Source: Asanoa sp. WMMD1127
Lineage (GTDB): Bacteria; Actinomycetota; Actinomycetes; Mycobacteriales; Micromonosporaceae
DNA: 64,000 bases
Assembly: GCF_029626225.1 (NCBI RefSeq)
Contig: NZ_JARUBP010000001.1
Span: 6,634,001-6,698,000, forward strand
Reading direction: 5' to 3'
Part shown: positions 26,522 to 35,092 of the stretch, in pieces
Layout of the letters: the number at the start of each line of letters is the position of its first letter
Position numbering within the stretch: the stretch's first letter is position 1
Program-made: the position numbers and the translations under genes
Notes under the pieces: generated by a model
Databases searched by the model: none
Told to the model about the DNA's origin: nothing
Seen by the model: only the letters and a program-made list of their open reading frames with translations

Positions 26522-28495
26522 TCAGCGCACCCAGTACGCGTAGAGGTCGGTGTCGACCAGCGTGAACCGCAGCTTGACCGGCTGACCGGCCAGGTCGGCC
26601 AGCGACCGGCCACCCGTCCACCGCACCTGGGTGTCGAGGTGGTCGCCCTTGACCGGCAGGGACGTGAGGAGCGGCTGGCCGGCCGCGTCGAGCACCTCGA
26701 CCGTCAGCGAGCCCTTCGGGCGCACGTCCGCGTTGACGCGCAGGGCCTTGCCGTCGGTGACCAGTGGCTTGGTCGTGAGAGTGCCCGGATCGCCGACCCC
26801 GGGCAGTGAGGCGTTGGTCATCGAGACGAAACCGTCGCGGCGCCAGGTCGCCATGCCGACCCCGCTGGTGTACGTCGGCGCGCCCTCCGTGGTCGGCTGC
26901 CCGCCGTGGCCGGCGTTGAACGCGCCGTAGTACATCGTGACGGACCTGTCGTCGACGAGCACATTGGACGCCGTGTAGAGCGCGCCGTCGTCCCACGCTC
27001 CGGGCCGCCCCGGCTCGATGATCGGATCGCGCACCGGCCGGCTCCAGTCGACCAGGTCGCGCGAGGCGGCGATCTGCGGCAGCACCGGCCCGTCACCGGC
27101 CGACGCCTGGGAGCCGTGCGTGAAGTTGGTGATGAGCAACATCCACGGCACACCGACGTACGTGCTCTCGTAGGGCAGCACCGGCATGCCGTAGACCTGG
27201 CCCTCGAGGCCGTTGCGCGCCTGGGCCGCGCCGTCGTCGGCGTAGTCGCCGCTGACGCCGAGCACCGGCGTGCTCCAGTTGAGGAAGTCGGTGCTGGTCG
27301 AGACGAACGCCGAACGGTCGTACACACCCGGCGTACGCGAGGTGAACATGCGCTTCTTGATCGTGGCGATGTAGCGGCCGGTGCGGGCGTCCCAGGTGAC
27401 GTTGGAGACGTCGCCGTCGAGGAGCGCCGGCTTGTCGCTCGCCTGTGTCCAGTGGTAGCCGTCCGGCGAGAAGTAGACGTAGTAGCCCAGCGTCTCGTTG
27501 ACCACGCCGGTGTGGAACTGCATCAGCGCGAAGCGGCGGTCGGCCGGCGCTGTCGGGTTGTAGGCGACCGTGCCGCCGCCGGCGATGACCAGGTTGGTCC
27601 GCGACGCCGGGATGTCCTTGTAGCCCAAATTGCCGCGGCCCAGCGGCTTCGTCCACCGCACGCCGTCCCTGCTCTCGGCGTAGCAGAGGTAGTAGCCGGG
27701 GGCGACGTCGTTGTTGCAGTCGTACCACATGCGGTAGACGTTGCCGATCTTGAAGACCGAGCCGTAGATGTAGGCGTTCTGCTCCCACGGATAGGTCGCC
27801 CGGATCAGCGGCTCGGGCGCCTTGCGGGCCGGATGCACCACGCGGCCCACGTCCTGGCTCGACTCGACGCGGTAGTCGTCGAGGAACAGCTCACGCTCCG
27901 CGCCGAGCTTCGGGTCGTACGCGACCGGCGCGCGGTTGAGGCTGATCTGGTCCCAGTAGGACCAGCCCGCGTAGCTGCCGGCGATGCGGATCGTCACCTG
28001 GGCCGTGCCGGCCGGCGCGGTGCCGTTGACGGTGACGGTCTGCCATTCGCCGCTGAACGCGGTGTCCGCCGCGCTCACGCCGACCTCGGTGCGGTTGAAG
28101 TCGGCGAAGGCCATCGAGAGCACGGCGGGCTTGCCGGCGCGGCCCTTCACCCGGGCGGTCAGGGTGTATGCGACCCCCGGCGCGGCGACGATCCGGTCGC
28201 TGGAGACGGTGACCGGGTCGCCCTCGGGCACGTTGAGCTCCAACGAGCCCGGCCCGGCGGTGCGGTAGGCGGACAGGTTGACGACGTTGGCGGCCGCCTC
28301 GTTGCCCTCGACGCTCCAGCTGATGGGATGGCCGGCGCGGTCGCCGACGTCGAAGCCGCCGTTGGCGACCAGGTTGCCGTCCTGCGGCGCGCCGGTGTCC
28401 GCGGGTGTCTGCCCGCTCGCCGCCGTCGGCACCACGAGCGACGCCAGCGCCACCAGCGGCACCAGCACGCGCCTCCCCACTCTTCTCTCGACCAT
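26522..28495 (-). CDS. Secreted five-bladed-propeller glycosidase-like protein with carbohydrate-binding domain
   Basis: 657 residues. Signal peptide at about 1-28 (RRVLVPLVALASLVVPTAASG). Residues about 35-180 form a galactose-binding-like module (LVANGGFDVGD; AGWSYWDQISLN). Residues about 190-590 look like a GH32/GH43/GH68-type propeller (ELFLDDYRVESSQDVGRVVH, YYVYFSPDGYHWTQ, STDFLNWSTPV, WDDGALYTASNVLVDD). A C-terminal beta domain follows. Glycoside hydrolysis is inferred. The ATG at 28495 is six bases after the -10 position of a mirror-image promoter, so it may be leaderless. Divergent from the sialidase-like gene. Confidence 0.85.
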   Translation of the reverse strand: MVERRVGRRVLVPLVALASLVVPTAASGQTPADTGAPQDGNLVANGGFDVGDRAGHPISWSVEGNEAAANVVNLSAYRTAGPGSLELNVPEGDPVTVSSDRIVAAPGVAYTLTARVKGRAGKPAVLSMAFADFNRTEVGVSAADTAFSGEWQTVTVNGTAPAGTAQVTIRIAGSYAGWSYWDQISLNRAPVAYDPKLGAERELFLDDYRVESSQDVGRVVHPARKAPEPLIRATYPWEQNAYIYGSVFKIGNVYRMWYDCNNDVAPGYYLCYAESRDGVRWTKPLGRGNLGYKDIPASRTNLVIAGGGTVAYNPTAPADRRFALMQFHTGVVNETLGYYVYFSPDGYHWTQASDKPALLDGDVSNVTWDARTGRYIATIKKRMFTSRTPGVYDRSAFVSTSTDFLNWSTPVLGVSGDYADDGAAQARNGLEGQVYGMPVLPYESTYVGVPWMLLITNFTHGSQASAGDGPVLPQIAASRDLVDWSRPVRDPIIEPGRPGAWDDGALYTASNVLVDDRSVTMYYGAFNAGHGGQPTTEGAPTYTSGVGMATWRRDGFVSMTNASLPGVGDPGTLTTKPLVTDGKALRVNADVRPKGSLTVEVLDAAGQPLLTSLPVKGDHLDTQVRWTGGRSLADLAGQPVKLRFTLVDTDLYAYWVR

Positions 28496-28501
28496 GCGGC
28501 C

Positions 28502-28572
28502 AGTCCATCTGGAACGTCGTTCCATGTCAATGTCAAAGATTCATTGACATGGAATGACGTTCCGAATAGCTT
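28502..28572. promoter_or_regulatory. Mirror-image divergent promoter with two palindromic operators
   Basis: A 22-bp inverted repeat with one mismatch occupies 28511-28532 and 28542-28563. Each arm holds a palindrome: TGGAACGTCGTTCCA (28510-28524, perfect) and GGAATGACGTTCC (28551-28563). Rightward -35 TTGACA (28544-28549), 17 bp, -10 TAGCTT (28567-28572). Leftward -35 TTGACA (28530-28525), 17 bp, weaker -10 TGGACT (28507-28502). Each operator fills the spacer between -35 and -10, so binding should block both promoters. The palindrome resembles IclR-family sites (inference). Confidence 0.8.
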
Positions 28573-28620
28573 CGGGCCGACCGCCGAACCCCCGCCGAAT
28601 GCCTGATGGGAGTGGATTTC

Positions 28621-29763
28621 GTGCGTCGTCTTATGCGTCGCCTACTGGTGATCGCGTCCGCCGCGACTCTTGCCGCCACCTCGACCACCGCCGCCGCCGC
28701 GGCCGCGTCGCCGTCCGGAACGCCGACCGACCCGGTCATCGTCGCGCCGGCCGAGAGCGGCAAACGCGCCTTCTTCGGCGACATGATCAAGCTCAAGGAC
28801 GGGCGCCTCCTGGTCGCCTACCGGGAGTCCGTCGCACACATCAACCAGGACGGCCGCATCATGGTCGTGCAGAGCCTGGACCAGGGCCACACCTGGAGCA
28901 CGCCGCGGGTCGCCATCGACACCCCGATCGACGACCGCGACCCGAAGCTCATGCAGATGAGCGACGGCACGGTGCTGATGAACTTCTTCCGCACCGACTG
29001 GGCCGGCTATCCCGGCCGGACGGTGACGCTGGTGGGCACGTTCGTCACGCGATCGACCGACCAGGGCGGCTCGTGGAGCACGCCCATCGAGGTCGGCACC
29101 GCGATGGAGGGACCGTCCGATGTGGTCGTCGGCGCTTACTACGCCGGCCACGCCGCCACCCACGGCCCGATCCTCCAACTGCGCAACGGCGACCTGCTGG
29201 TGCCGCTCTACGGCCGGCTGCCCGAGGGCGGCACCGGTCCGGCGACGGTGGTCCGCTCGACCGACGGCGGCCGCACCTGGCCGCGCGAGAACGAGTCCGT
29301 GATCGGCCGGGCCGCGACGTTCGACTTCCAGGAGCCCAACCTGAGCCTGCTCAAGGACGGCTCGCTGCTCTCGGTCATCCGGACGTCGATCAACATCGCG
29401 TACGTGTCACGGTCGTACGACGACGGTCACACCTGGACGACGCCGGAGTCGACGGGCCTGCCCGCGTCGTCACACCACCAGCTGGTGCTGCACAACGGCG
29501 ACATCCTGTTCACCTACGGCGACCTGTCCGGCACCTTCGGGCCCGGTCGGCCGACGGTCGGCCGGCTGCTCAAGCACCCGGAGCGCGACATCGAGGCGAA
29601 GCGCGACATCCTCATATATGACGCGGCGATCAACGGCCCGGCCACCACGGACCAGGCCAACCCGTCGAGCGTCGAGCTGCGCCCGAACCGCTACTTCACC
29701 ATCACCAGCGACCCGCACCTGGCCGCGATCGTCGGCGTCTACACCGAGCGTCACGACTACTGA
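28621..29763 (+). CDS. Secreted sialidase-like (BNR repeat) protein
   Basis: 380 residues with a signal peptide (about 1-30, MRRLLVIASAATLAATS) and a six-bladed sialidase-type propeller. Four Asp-box motifs are clear: SLDQGHTWS, STDQGGSWS, STDGGRTWP and SYDDGHTWT. It belongs to the sialidase superfamily, but whether it cleaves sialic acid or another sugar is uncertain. The GTG at 28621 is preferred because GGGAG lies eight bases upstream; an ATG at 28606 lacks an RBS. It is co-regulated with the divergent glycosidase-like gene. Confidence 0.88.
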   Translation: MRRLMRRLLVIASAATLAATSTTAAAAAASPSGTPTDPVIVAPAESGKRAFFGDMIKLKDGRLLVAYRESVAHINQDGRIMVVQSLDQGHTWSTPRVAIDTPIDDRDPKLMQMSDGTVLMNFFRTDWAGYPGRTVTLVGTFVTRSTDQGGSWSTPIEVGTAMEGPSDVVVGAYYAGHAATHGPILQLRNGDLLVPLYGRLPEGGTGPATVVRSTDGGRTWPRENESVIGRAATFDFQEPNLSLLKDGSLLSVIRTSINIAYVSRSYDDGHTWTTPESTGLPASSHHQLVLHNGDILFTYGDLSGTFGPGRPTVGRLLKHPERDIEAKRDILIYDAAINGPATTDQANPSSVELRPNRYFTITSDPHLAAIVGVYTERHDY

Positions 29764-29769
29764 GCTCGT

Positions 29770-29826
29770 GGCCCCGTCGCGGTCGCGCGGCGGGGCCTAG
29801 AGCAGTGCGGCGGGGCCTAGAGCAGT
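29770..29826. terminator. Terminator hairpin with a tandem 20-bp repeat
   Basis: GGCCCCGTCG (29770-29779) pairs with CGGCGGGGCC (29788-29797) around an 8-base loop. The 20-bp unit GCGGCGGGGCCTAGAGCAGT occurs twice in tandem (29787-29806, 29807-29826); each copy carries the response regulator's last two codons and stop on the minus strand. A slippage duplication of a gene end is likely. Confidence 0.75.
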
Positions 29827-30488
29827 TCGGCGTCGTGGACGAGCAGCGCGACCTGGACGCGGTTGTTCAGGTCCAGCTTGGTGAGCAGGCGCGAGACATG
29901 GCCCTTGACCGTCGGCACGCTCATCCGCAGCTCGGCGGCGATCTCGGCGTTGGACCAGCCGCGGCCCAGGGCGACCGCCACCTCGCGTTCCCGGTCGGTG
30001 AGCGCCGCGGCCAACCGGGCGCGGGCCGTGGCGCGGCGCGGGCCGGCGGCCGGGTCGGCGACGTGGTCGATCAGCTGGCGGATCACCGCGGGCGACAGGG
30101 TGGCCGAGCCGGCCGCGACCGTCCGGACGGCCGCGATGATCTCCAGTGGCGGGGTGTCCTTGAGGAGGAAGCCGCTCGCTCCGGCCCGCAGGGCGTCCAG
30201 GACGTACTCGTCGTGGTGGAAAGTAGTCAGCACGATCACGTGCGGCGGTGCCGGGCGCGACCGCAGCCGTCGCGTCGCCACCAGACCATCCACTTTGGGC
30301 ATCCGGATGTCCATCAGGACGACGTCGGGCCAGTGGGCGTCGGCCAGCGCGTCGACCTCCGTGCCGTCCTTGGCCTCGGCGACGACCACGATGTCCGGCG
30401 AACCGCCCATCAGGATCCGCAACCCGGCCAGGACCAGCGGGTCGTCGTCGACGATCGCGAGCCGGATGGGCCGGTCGGCGCCGGTCAA
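29817..30488 (-). CDS. LuxR/NarL-type response regulator
   Basis: 223 residues. Receiver domain at about 8-125 with the acidic pocket VDDDP, phosphoacceptor D60 (LMDIRMP), switch Thr in VLTTFHHD and Lys in FLLKDTP; LuxR-type HTH at about 160-220 (LTDREREVAVALGRGWSNAEIAAEL). It pairs with the kinase gene 28 bp upstream. The start is uncertain: a TTG at 30488 gives the expected receiver N-terminus; no ATG or GTG fits nearby. Confidence 0.9.
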   Translation of the reverse strand: MTGADRPIRLAIVDDDPLVLAGLRILMGGSPDIVVVAEAKDGTEVDALADAHWPDVVLMDIRMPKVDGLVATRRLRSRPAPPHVIVLTTFHHDEYVLDALRAGASGFLLKDTPPLEIIAAVRTVAAGSATLSPAVIRQLIDHVADPAAGPRRATARARLAAALTDREREVAVALGRGWSNAEIAAELRMSVPTVKGHVSRLLTKLDLNNRVQVALLVHDAELL

Positions 30489-30516
30489 CGCGTGGTCCCG
30501 GTGCGCCGGCCGATCG

Positions 30517-31665
30517 TCAAGCCGGCCATGGGAGCCGCGCCTCGAGCCGGAAGCCGTCCGTGGCCGGGCCGTGCTCCACCCGGCCCCCGACCAGCGCCAC
30601 CCGCTCGGCGATGCCGACCAGGCCCATGCCCGCGCCGGGGACGGTGGCGGGCGCGACGCCGAGCGGGTTGGTGATCCGCACCAGCAGGTCACCGCCCGGC
30701 GCGCCGTCGAGCACCACGCGGACCGCGGCGCCGGGGGCGTGCTTCCCGGCGTTGGTGAGTCCCTCCTGGACAACCCGGTAGGCCGTGCGGCCCAGCACCA
30801 CCGACGGCCCGGGCTCGGGGACCCGGCAGGTGTAGGTCACGGCCATCCCGGTCGCCCGGGCCCCGTCGACCAGGTCCGGCACGTCGGCGAAACCGGGCTG
30901 AGGTGGCTCCGGCCGGCCGGCGGCGCCTTCGCGGAGGACGCCGATGACCGTACGCAGCTCCTGCAGCGCGTCGTGCACGCTGCCGCGGATGGCGCCGGCG
31001 GCGATCGCGATCTCCTCCGGCCGGGCGTCGGTGCGCACCTCCAGCGCGCCGGCGTGCAGGCTCACCAGCGACATCCGGTGGGCGAGCACGTCGTGCATCT
31101 CCCGGGCGATGCGGGCCCGCTCGGTCAGCCGGGCCTGCTCGACCCGCAGGTGCTGCTCGGCCGTCATCCGCGCGGCCCGCTCCCGGAGCGCGCCCACGAA
31201 CAGGCCCCAACCGATCGCGGCCGCCGCGGGGCCGGCCCGGGCGACGATGTCCATCCACAGTGGAAAGCTAGGCGAACCGTGGAGGAGGTGGTAGGCCGGA
31301 CCGGCCGCGACGTACCCCGCGCAGAGCAACAACGGCACGCGGGCCCGGCGGCGGACCGCGACCGTGAACAGCGCGACGAGCGCGGCACCCGTCGCCAGCA
31401 CCGACACCGCCGTGACGGGGATCAGCGCCGCGGCCAACGCGACCGGCCGGCGCCGCCGGGCCAGCAGGGCGAGCGCGCAGCCGGCACCGATCGCGGCGTC
31501 CACCGGCCAGGGCACGAGCGCGCCGGGCCGGGTGGCGTCGCCGATCGCCAGCATCAGTCCGCCATAGGCACAGGCGCCGCCGACGGCGATGGCGTCGGCG
31601 AGCCGGTCGCGGGTCGGCGCGCCGGGCGGCTCCGGCACGAGCAGCGCGAACAGCAGACCCGACAC
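30517..31665 (-). CDS. Two-component sensor histidine kinase (NarL-type partner)
   Basis: 382 residues: several N-terminal hydrophobic helices (about 15-165), HisKA_3 dimerisation with phospho-His in RIAREMHDVLAHRMSL, and an HATPase domain with YRVVQEGLTNAGKHAPG and the G-box GAGMGLVGIAERV. It has no extracytoplasmic sensor domain, as in DesK/LiaS-like kinases that sense the membrane. TACGCT lies six bases before the GTG at 31665, a leaderless start. The longer frame to 31755 is rejected. It is divergent from a membrane-attached hydrolase gene it may control. Confidence 0.9.
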   Translation of the reverse strand: MSGLLFALLVPEPPGAPTRDRLADAIAVGGACAYGGLMLAIGDATRPGALVPWPVDAAIGAGCALALLARRRRPVALAAALIPVTAVSVLATGAALVALFTVAVRRRARVPLLLCAGYVAAGPAYHLLHGSPSFPLWMDIVARAGPAAAAIGWGLFVGALRERAARMTAEQHLRVEQARLTERARIAREMHDVLAHRMSLVSLHAGALEVRTDARPEEIAIAAGAIRGSVHDALQELRTVIGVLREGAAGRPEPPQPGFADVPDLVDGARATGMAVTYTCRVPEPGPSVVLGRTAYRVVQEGLTNAGKHAPGAAVRVVLDGAPGGDLLVRITNPLGVAPATVPGAGMGLVGIAERVALVGGRVEHGPATDGFRLEARLPWPA

Positions 31666-31797
31666 GCACCGAGCGTACGGGTCGGCGCGCGCGGCCGGCA
31701 GGGTCCTTGGTCCGGGGTGGACCCCTACCAAAGTCGTGGGCGCGAGCGGATCCATCGCCCGATGTGCGGCCGCGGCGGCGTACCCATGCTCGGTCCC

Positions 31798-33204
31798 ATG
31801 ACTCGACGTTGGATGGCCGTGCTCGCGCCGGTCGCATGGGGGCTCGGCGCCGGACTCTGGACGCCGCGGGGGCCGCTGACCGCCGCCGAGGCGCTGTGGT
31901 CGCTCGTGATCAGCGCGCTGGTCGGCGGCCTCGCCGGCTGGGCGGCCCGGTCACGGTGGGCGATGGCGTACGCGCCGGCCCTGTTCGTCGCCGCGTTCGA
32001 GATCGTGCGGATCCCGGTCGCCGGACCGTCGGTGGACGGCCCGCACGCGAGCCCGTTCGGCCTGGTGGCGCTGCTGAGCGGCCGCGGCGTGCACGGTGTG
32101 CTGGCGGTGCTGCCGATGGTGGTCGGTGCGGCGTACGGCGCGGCCGTCGGCCGGCCGGCGACCAGCTGGTGGCGACGGATCGGGACGGGGGCCGTCGCCG
32201 CCGCGCTGGTGGTCGTCGCCGTGGCCGTGGCGCTGCCGGCCCGGACCCCGCCGATCCCGGGCGGCGTCGCCGCGCTGGTCGGCGTCGACGCCGGCGGCTA
32301 CCGCCTCGGCGTGCTGCTGCGCGGCCGGGACGTCGCCCGCCCGGTGCTGCTCGTCGTGCCGGGCGCGCCGGGCGGCATGGAGATCGGCTCGATGCGCCGC
32401 CTGCTGGCACCGCTCGAACAGCACTTCGTGGTCGCGACCCTGGACCGGCGTGGCGGCGGCGGTTCGTCGGCGGCGCTGGACGCCGACCCGCCGGTCAGCC
32501 TGGCGAGTGGCGTGGCGGACATTCTGGCGGTGGCCAACTACCTGCGGAACCGGTTCGGCCAGGACCGGATCTACCTGGTGGCGGCCTCGGGCGGCTCGCT
32601 GCTCGGCGCGCTGGCGGCGGCCCGCCATCCGGAGCTGTTCCGGGCGTACGTCGGCGTCGGCCAGGCCGTCCACCTCCCGACGACGGACCGGATCCTCTAC
32701 TCCGATGTGCTGGCCTGGGCCCGACGCACGGGCGACGCGGCAGTCGAACGGCAGCTCGTCGCCCAGGGCCCGCCCCCGTACCCGGACTTCTGGTCCTACG
32801 AACCGATCATGACGCATCAGGCATCGGCGTACGCGTACGACCGCACCAGAAACGCCGAAGGCGAAGCCGGCGCGGTAGGGAATGTCAACGTCCCGGAGTA
32901 CACGCTGCTGGAGAAACTGCACACCCTGAACGCGCTGATGGACTCGTGGCAGGCCCAGTACCCGGACATGCAGCAGGTCGACCTGCGCACCGAGGTGCCG
33001 CGCCTGACGGTCCCGGCGTACTTCGTGCAGGGCGCCCACGAGATGCGCGGGCTGGCGGAACCGTTCGCGGAATGGCAGACACTCCTCGACGCACCCCGCA
33101 AGCGAACGTTCGTCTTCGACACGTCAGGCCACCGCCCGATGTTCGAACAACCGACCCGCTTCATCGAAACCATGACGCAAATCGCCGCCGAAACCGGCGC
33201 TTGA
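31798..33204 (+). CDS. Alpha/beta hydrolase fused to an N-terminal membrane domain
   Basis: 468 residues. The first about 150 residues hold four or five hydrophobic segments (AVLAPVAWGLGAGLW; MAYAPALFVAAFEIVRI; GAVAAALVVVAVAVALP); the rest is an alpha/beta hydrolase with the nucleophile Ser in LVAASGGSLLGALA, oxyanion region LLVVPGAPGG and His in DTSGHRPMFEQP. The catalytic part probably faces outside. Substrate unknown. The ATG at 31798 is used; another ATG four codons upstream is possible. Divergent from the two-component system. Confidence 0.85.
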   Translation: MTRRWMAVLAPVAWGLGAGLWTPRGPLTAAEALWSLVISALVGGLAGWAARSRWAMAYAPALFVAAFEIVRIPVAGPSVDGPHASPFGLVALLSGRGVHGVLAVLPMVVGAAYGAAVGRPATSWWRRIGTGAVAAALVVVAVAVALPARTPPIPGGVAALVGVDAGGYRLGVLLRGRDVARPVLLVVPGAPGGMEIGSMRRLLAPLEQHFVVATLDRRGGGGSSAALDADPPVSLASGVADILAVANYLRNRFGQDRIYLVAASGGSLLGALAAARHPELFRAYVGVGQAVHLPTTDRILYSDVLAWARRTGDAAVERQLVAQGPPPYPDFWSYEPIMTHQASAYAYDRTRNAEGEAGAVGNVNVPEYTLLEKLHTLNALMDSWQAQYPDMQQVDLRTEVPRLTVPAYFVQGAHEMRGLAEPFAEWQTLLDAPRKRTFVFDTSGHRPMFEQPTRFIETMTQIAAETGA

Positions 33205-33215
33205 CCGCGGACTGC

Positions 33216-33848
33216 TCAGAGCGGCGTGGCCGGCAGCCCGGTCGCGAACCGTGCGACCGCTTCGCAGAACGGCTCGAGGTAGGGCGGGAACTCCGGGCGG
33301 GGCGGCTCCGGGCAGCCGGGAAGCTCCACCGCGTGGGGCAGGATCCGGAGCAACGCGTCGACGGTGCGGCGCTGGTGGGTGGGATTGTCCGGCACCGCCG
33401 GCAGCAGTGCGACCGGCATCCTGATCGTGGCTAGCTCGTGGTTGGTCACCCCGCGCAGCGTGGCGCCGCCCAGCAGCGCGTCGACGACCTGCGGCGCCGC
33501 CCCGAGGTCGGCCAGGCCAGCCCTGATGCGCGTGTCGACGCCGGGGTCGCCGGCGGTAGCCGGCCAGGCGAGCACCAACCGCTCGACCACACCGGGATGA
33601 TCCAGCGCCAGTCGCACGGCGGGCGAGCACCCATTGGATCCGGCGACGACGGTCACCGGTCGCGCATCGGGCAGCACCGCGGCTAGGTGGTCGGCCTCGG
33701 CGGACCAGGAAACCGCCCGGACCAGCCGATCCGGCGCGCACACCGCCACACCTCGGCGCTGCAGGCGGGCCACGATCCCGGTCGCACGCCAGAACTCATC
33801 GGCGCCGATGTCGTCCCAAAGCCCCCCGTGAATCAGCAACATCGCCAT
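33216..33848 (-). CDS. Alpha/beta hydrolase fold protein
   Basis: 210 residues: HG motif MLLIHGGLWDD, probable nucleophile elbow VVAGSNGCSPAVRL (G-S-N-G-C, Ser near 71), cap region in the middle. The catalytic His normally found near the C-terminus is not obvious, so catalysis is uncertain. TAGGCT (33861-33856) lies seven bases before the ATG, a leaderless start, with a palindrome at 33876-33890 over the -35 position. Convergent with the fused hydrolase gene. Confidence 0.82.
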   Translation of the reverse strand: MAMLLIHGGLWDDIGADEFWRATGIVARLQRRGVAVCAPDRLVRAVSWSAEADHLAAVLPDARPVTVVAGSNGCSPAVRLALDHPGVVERLVLAWPATAGDPGVDTRIRAGLADLGAAPQVVDALLGGATLRGVTNHELATIRMPVALLPAVPDNPTHQRRTVDALLRILPHAVELPGCPEPPRPEFPPYLEPFCEAVARFATGLPATPL

Positions 33849-33875
33849 CGCCCAAAGCCTACGCCGGACGGGGTT

Positions 33876-33890
33876 GCTAAACGCGTTAGC
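33876..33890. promoter_or_regulatory. Near-perfect palindrome over the -35 of the hydrolase gene
   Basis: GCTAAACGCGTTAGC is symmetric except for one base. It is centred at about -35 relative to the leaderless start at 33848, a typical repressor position (TetR-like spacing); no cognate regulator gene is adjacent. Confidence 0.45.
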
Positions 33891-34018
33891 GTCCAGTGTG
33901 GCCTGAGGTATCTGTCAGGCCCCCCTTATCGAGTCCCGCGATTGATCTCTTCGGAGATTGGCACAGATGATTCTCCGCGCGGGCCAACAATGTCGCTGGA
34001 GGGTTGGATAATAGGAGC

Positions 34019-34198
34019 ATGCGGCAGCTACAGCTATTCACCAAAAGCGAAGTGGCTGCCATGCGCGACCCCACGAGATCCCGCAACTATTCTCCCGAGG
34101 GTCACCAATTCCGTCAGCAACATGCGCGCCACCGGGTGTGGGGTCTGGCTCAGCGGCACGCCCAGAAAGAGCGCCGCCTCCGCGATCGTGCGGCGATG
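34019..34198 (+). pseudogene. Small conserved protein gene with missing stop codon
   Basis: The first about 60 codons (MRQLQLFTKSEVAAMRDP, SRNYSPEGHQFRQQHARHR, WGLAQRHAQKERRLRD) resemble a small basic actinobacterial protein I recall from related genomes, normally about 60-70 residues. GATAAT lies six bases before the ATG, a good leaderless promoter. Here no stop follows: the frame runs on through non-family sequence, so the true end is unknown and the 3' end given is only where recognisable sequence stops. A lost stop or small indel is likely. Function unknown. Confidence 0.5.
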
Positions 34199-35092
34199 CC
34201 GTTGCCGGAGAAGTCGACTCTGCAGCGCGCCTGTGCGGTTGACGTCGCCGCGAAGGAACCGCCGGCCCCGTCCGAGTCGTGCGCCACGCCTGCACAGAAC
34301 AGCCGCGCGGCGGCCCGAACTCACCCGGAGGAAAATCCATCAGCGTCGGATCGTCGCGACCGGACAGAAAAGTCCCGGGCAGATTCGCCGCAGGCTTTCC
34401 GGATGAGCGTCGGCTGCTGTGAACGCAATTCATTGGGGCTGGCCGCCGTCTCCGTTACAAGCCGCGCTGCCGCGCCTTCACGTCCGCCCGATGGCGGGAT
34501 TTTGTGCCGGCTTCGGGCGGAGCAATGGCACGCAGAACGACGACGACTCCGAACCGCCGCACTCCCACTGGGCAAGCGCCCACCTGGCGCCGCAAGCGGC
34601 ACCAACGCGAGCGGGGCGTCGGCAGCACAAGGTGAAGAACGACGAACTCGGCACGAGCCTGGCCGGAAGATCACGCCCATCCCAACAGCGGAGCCGACCT
34701 CGTCTCGCGACACGCGCGTGGGCGTGCTCCTGAATACCCACCACCTCACCGCGTCGACCACACAAGGCCCTCTTGGCGTGTTGCATGCCGGTGGTCGGCC
34801 CGACCGGCCGGCGGACACCGCGACGGCGGGCACGTGGCGCATCCAAGAATCCGCCACAGGCCCCGAACGACCGCAGCCACGTGGCCCCCCACCACCCTGG
34901 CCGCCTACACGACTGCCGGCAGATCGTGGACCGCGGTCTAACGCGCGTCAGGCCGACGACCGAACCACCCGACCGAGAAGCCACCCACGCGACCGCAGGC
35001 GACGGGCGGCGAACCGCGGGCAACCCGGCGGCGATGTCCTCGTGCCGGTCACCCTGGGCGGTGCCGCCGCGATCGGGCGGCAAGGTGGCGCC
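34199..35092. other. About 0.9 kb of apparently non-coding or decayed DNA
   Basis: No family-like protein was found on either strand. Stretches such as ggaaaatcc, gcaattcattgg and gggattttgtgcc are more AT-rich than neighbouring genes, and third-position GC bias is not consistent in any frame. Long frames exist because stops are rare at this GC content. This looks like remnants or acquired DNA. Confidence 0.5.

Noticed and set aside
29863-31797. Plus-strand open frame upstream of the fused hydrolase, giving a very large protein
   Set aside because: It is antisense to the two-component genes; the hydrolase has its own start at 31798 and the upstream part is not protein-like.
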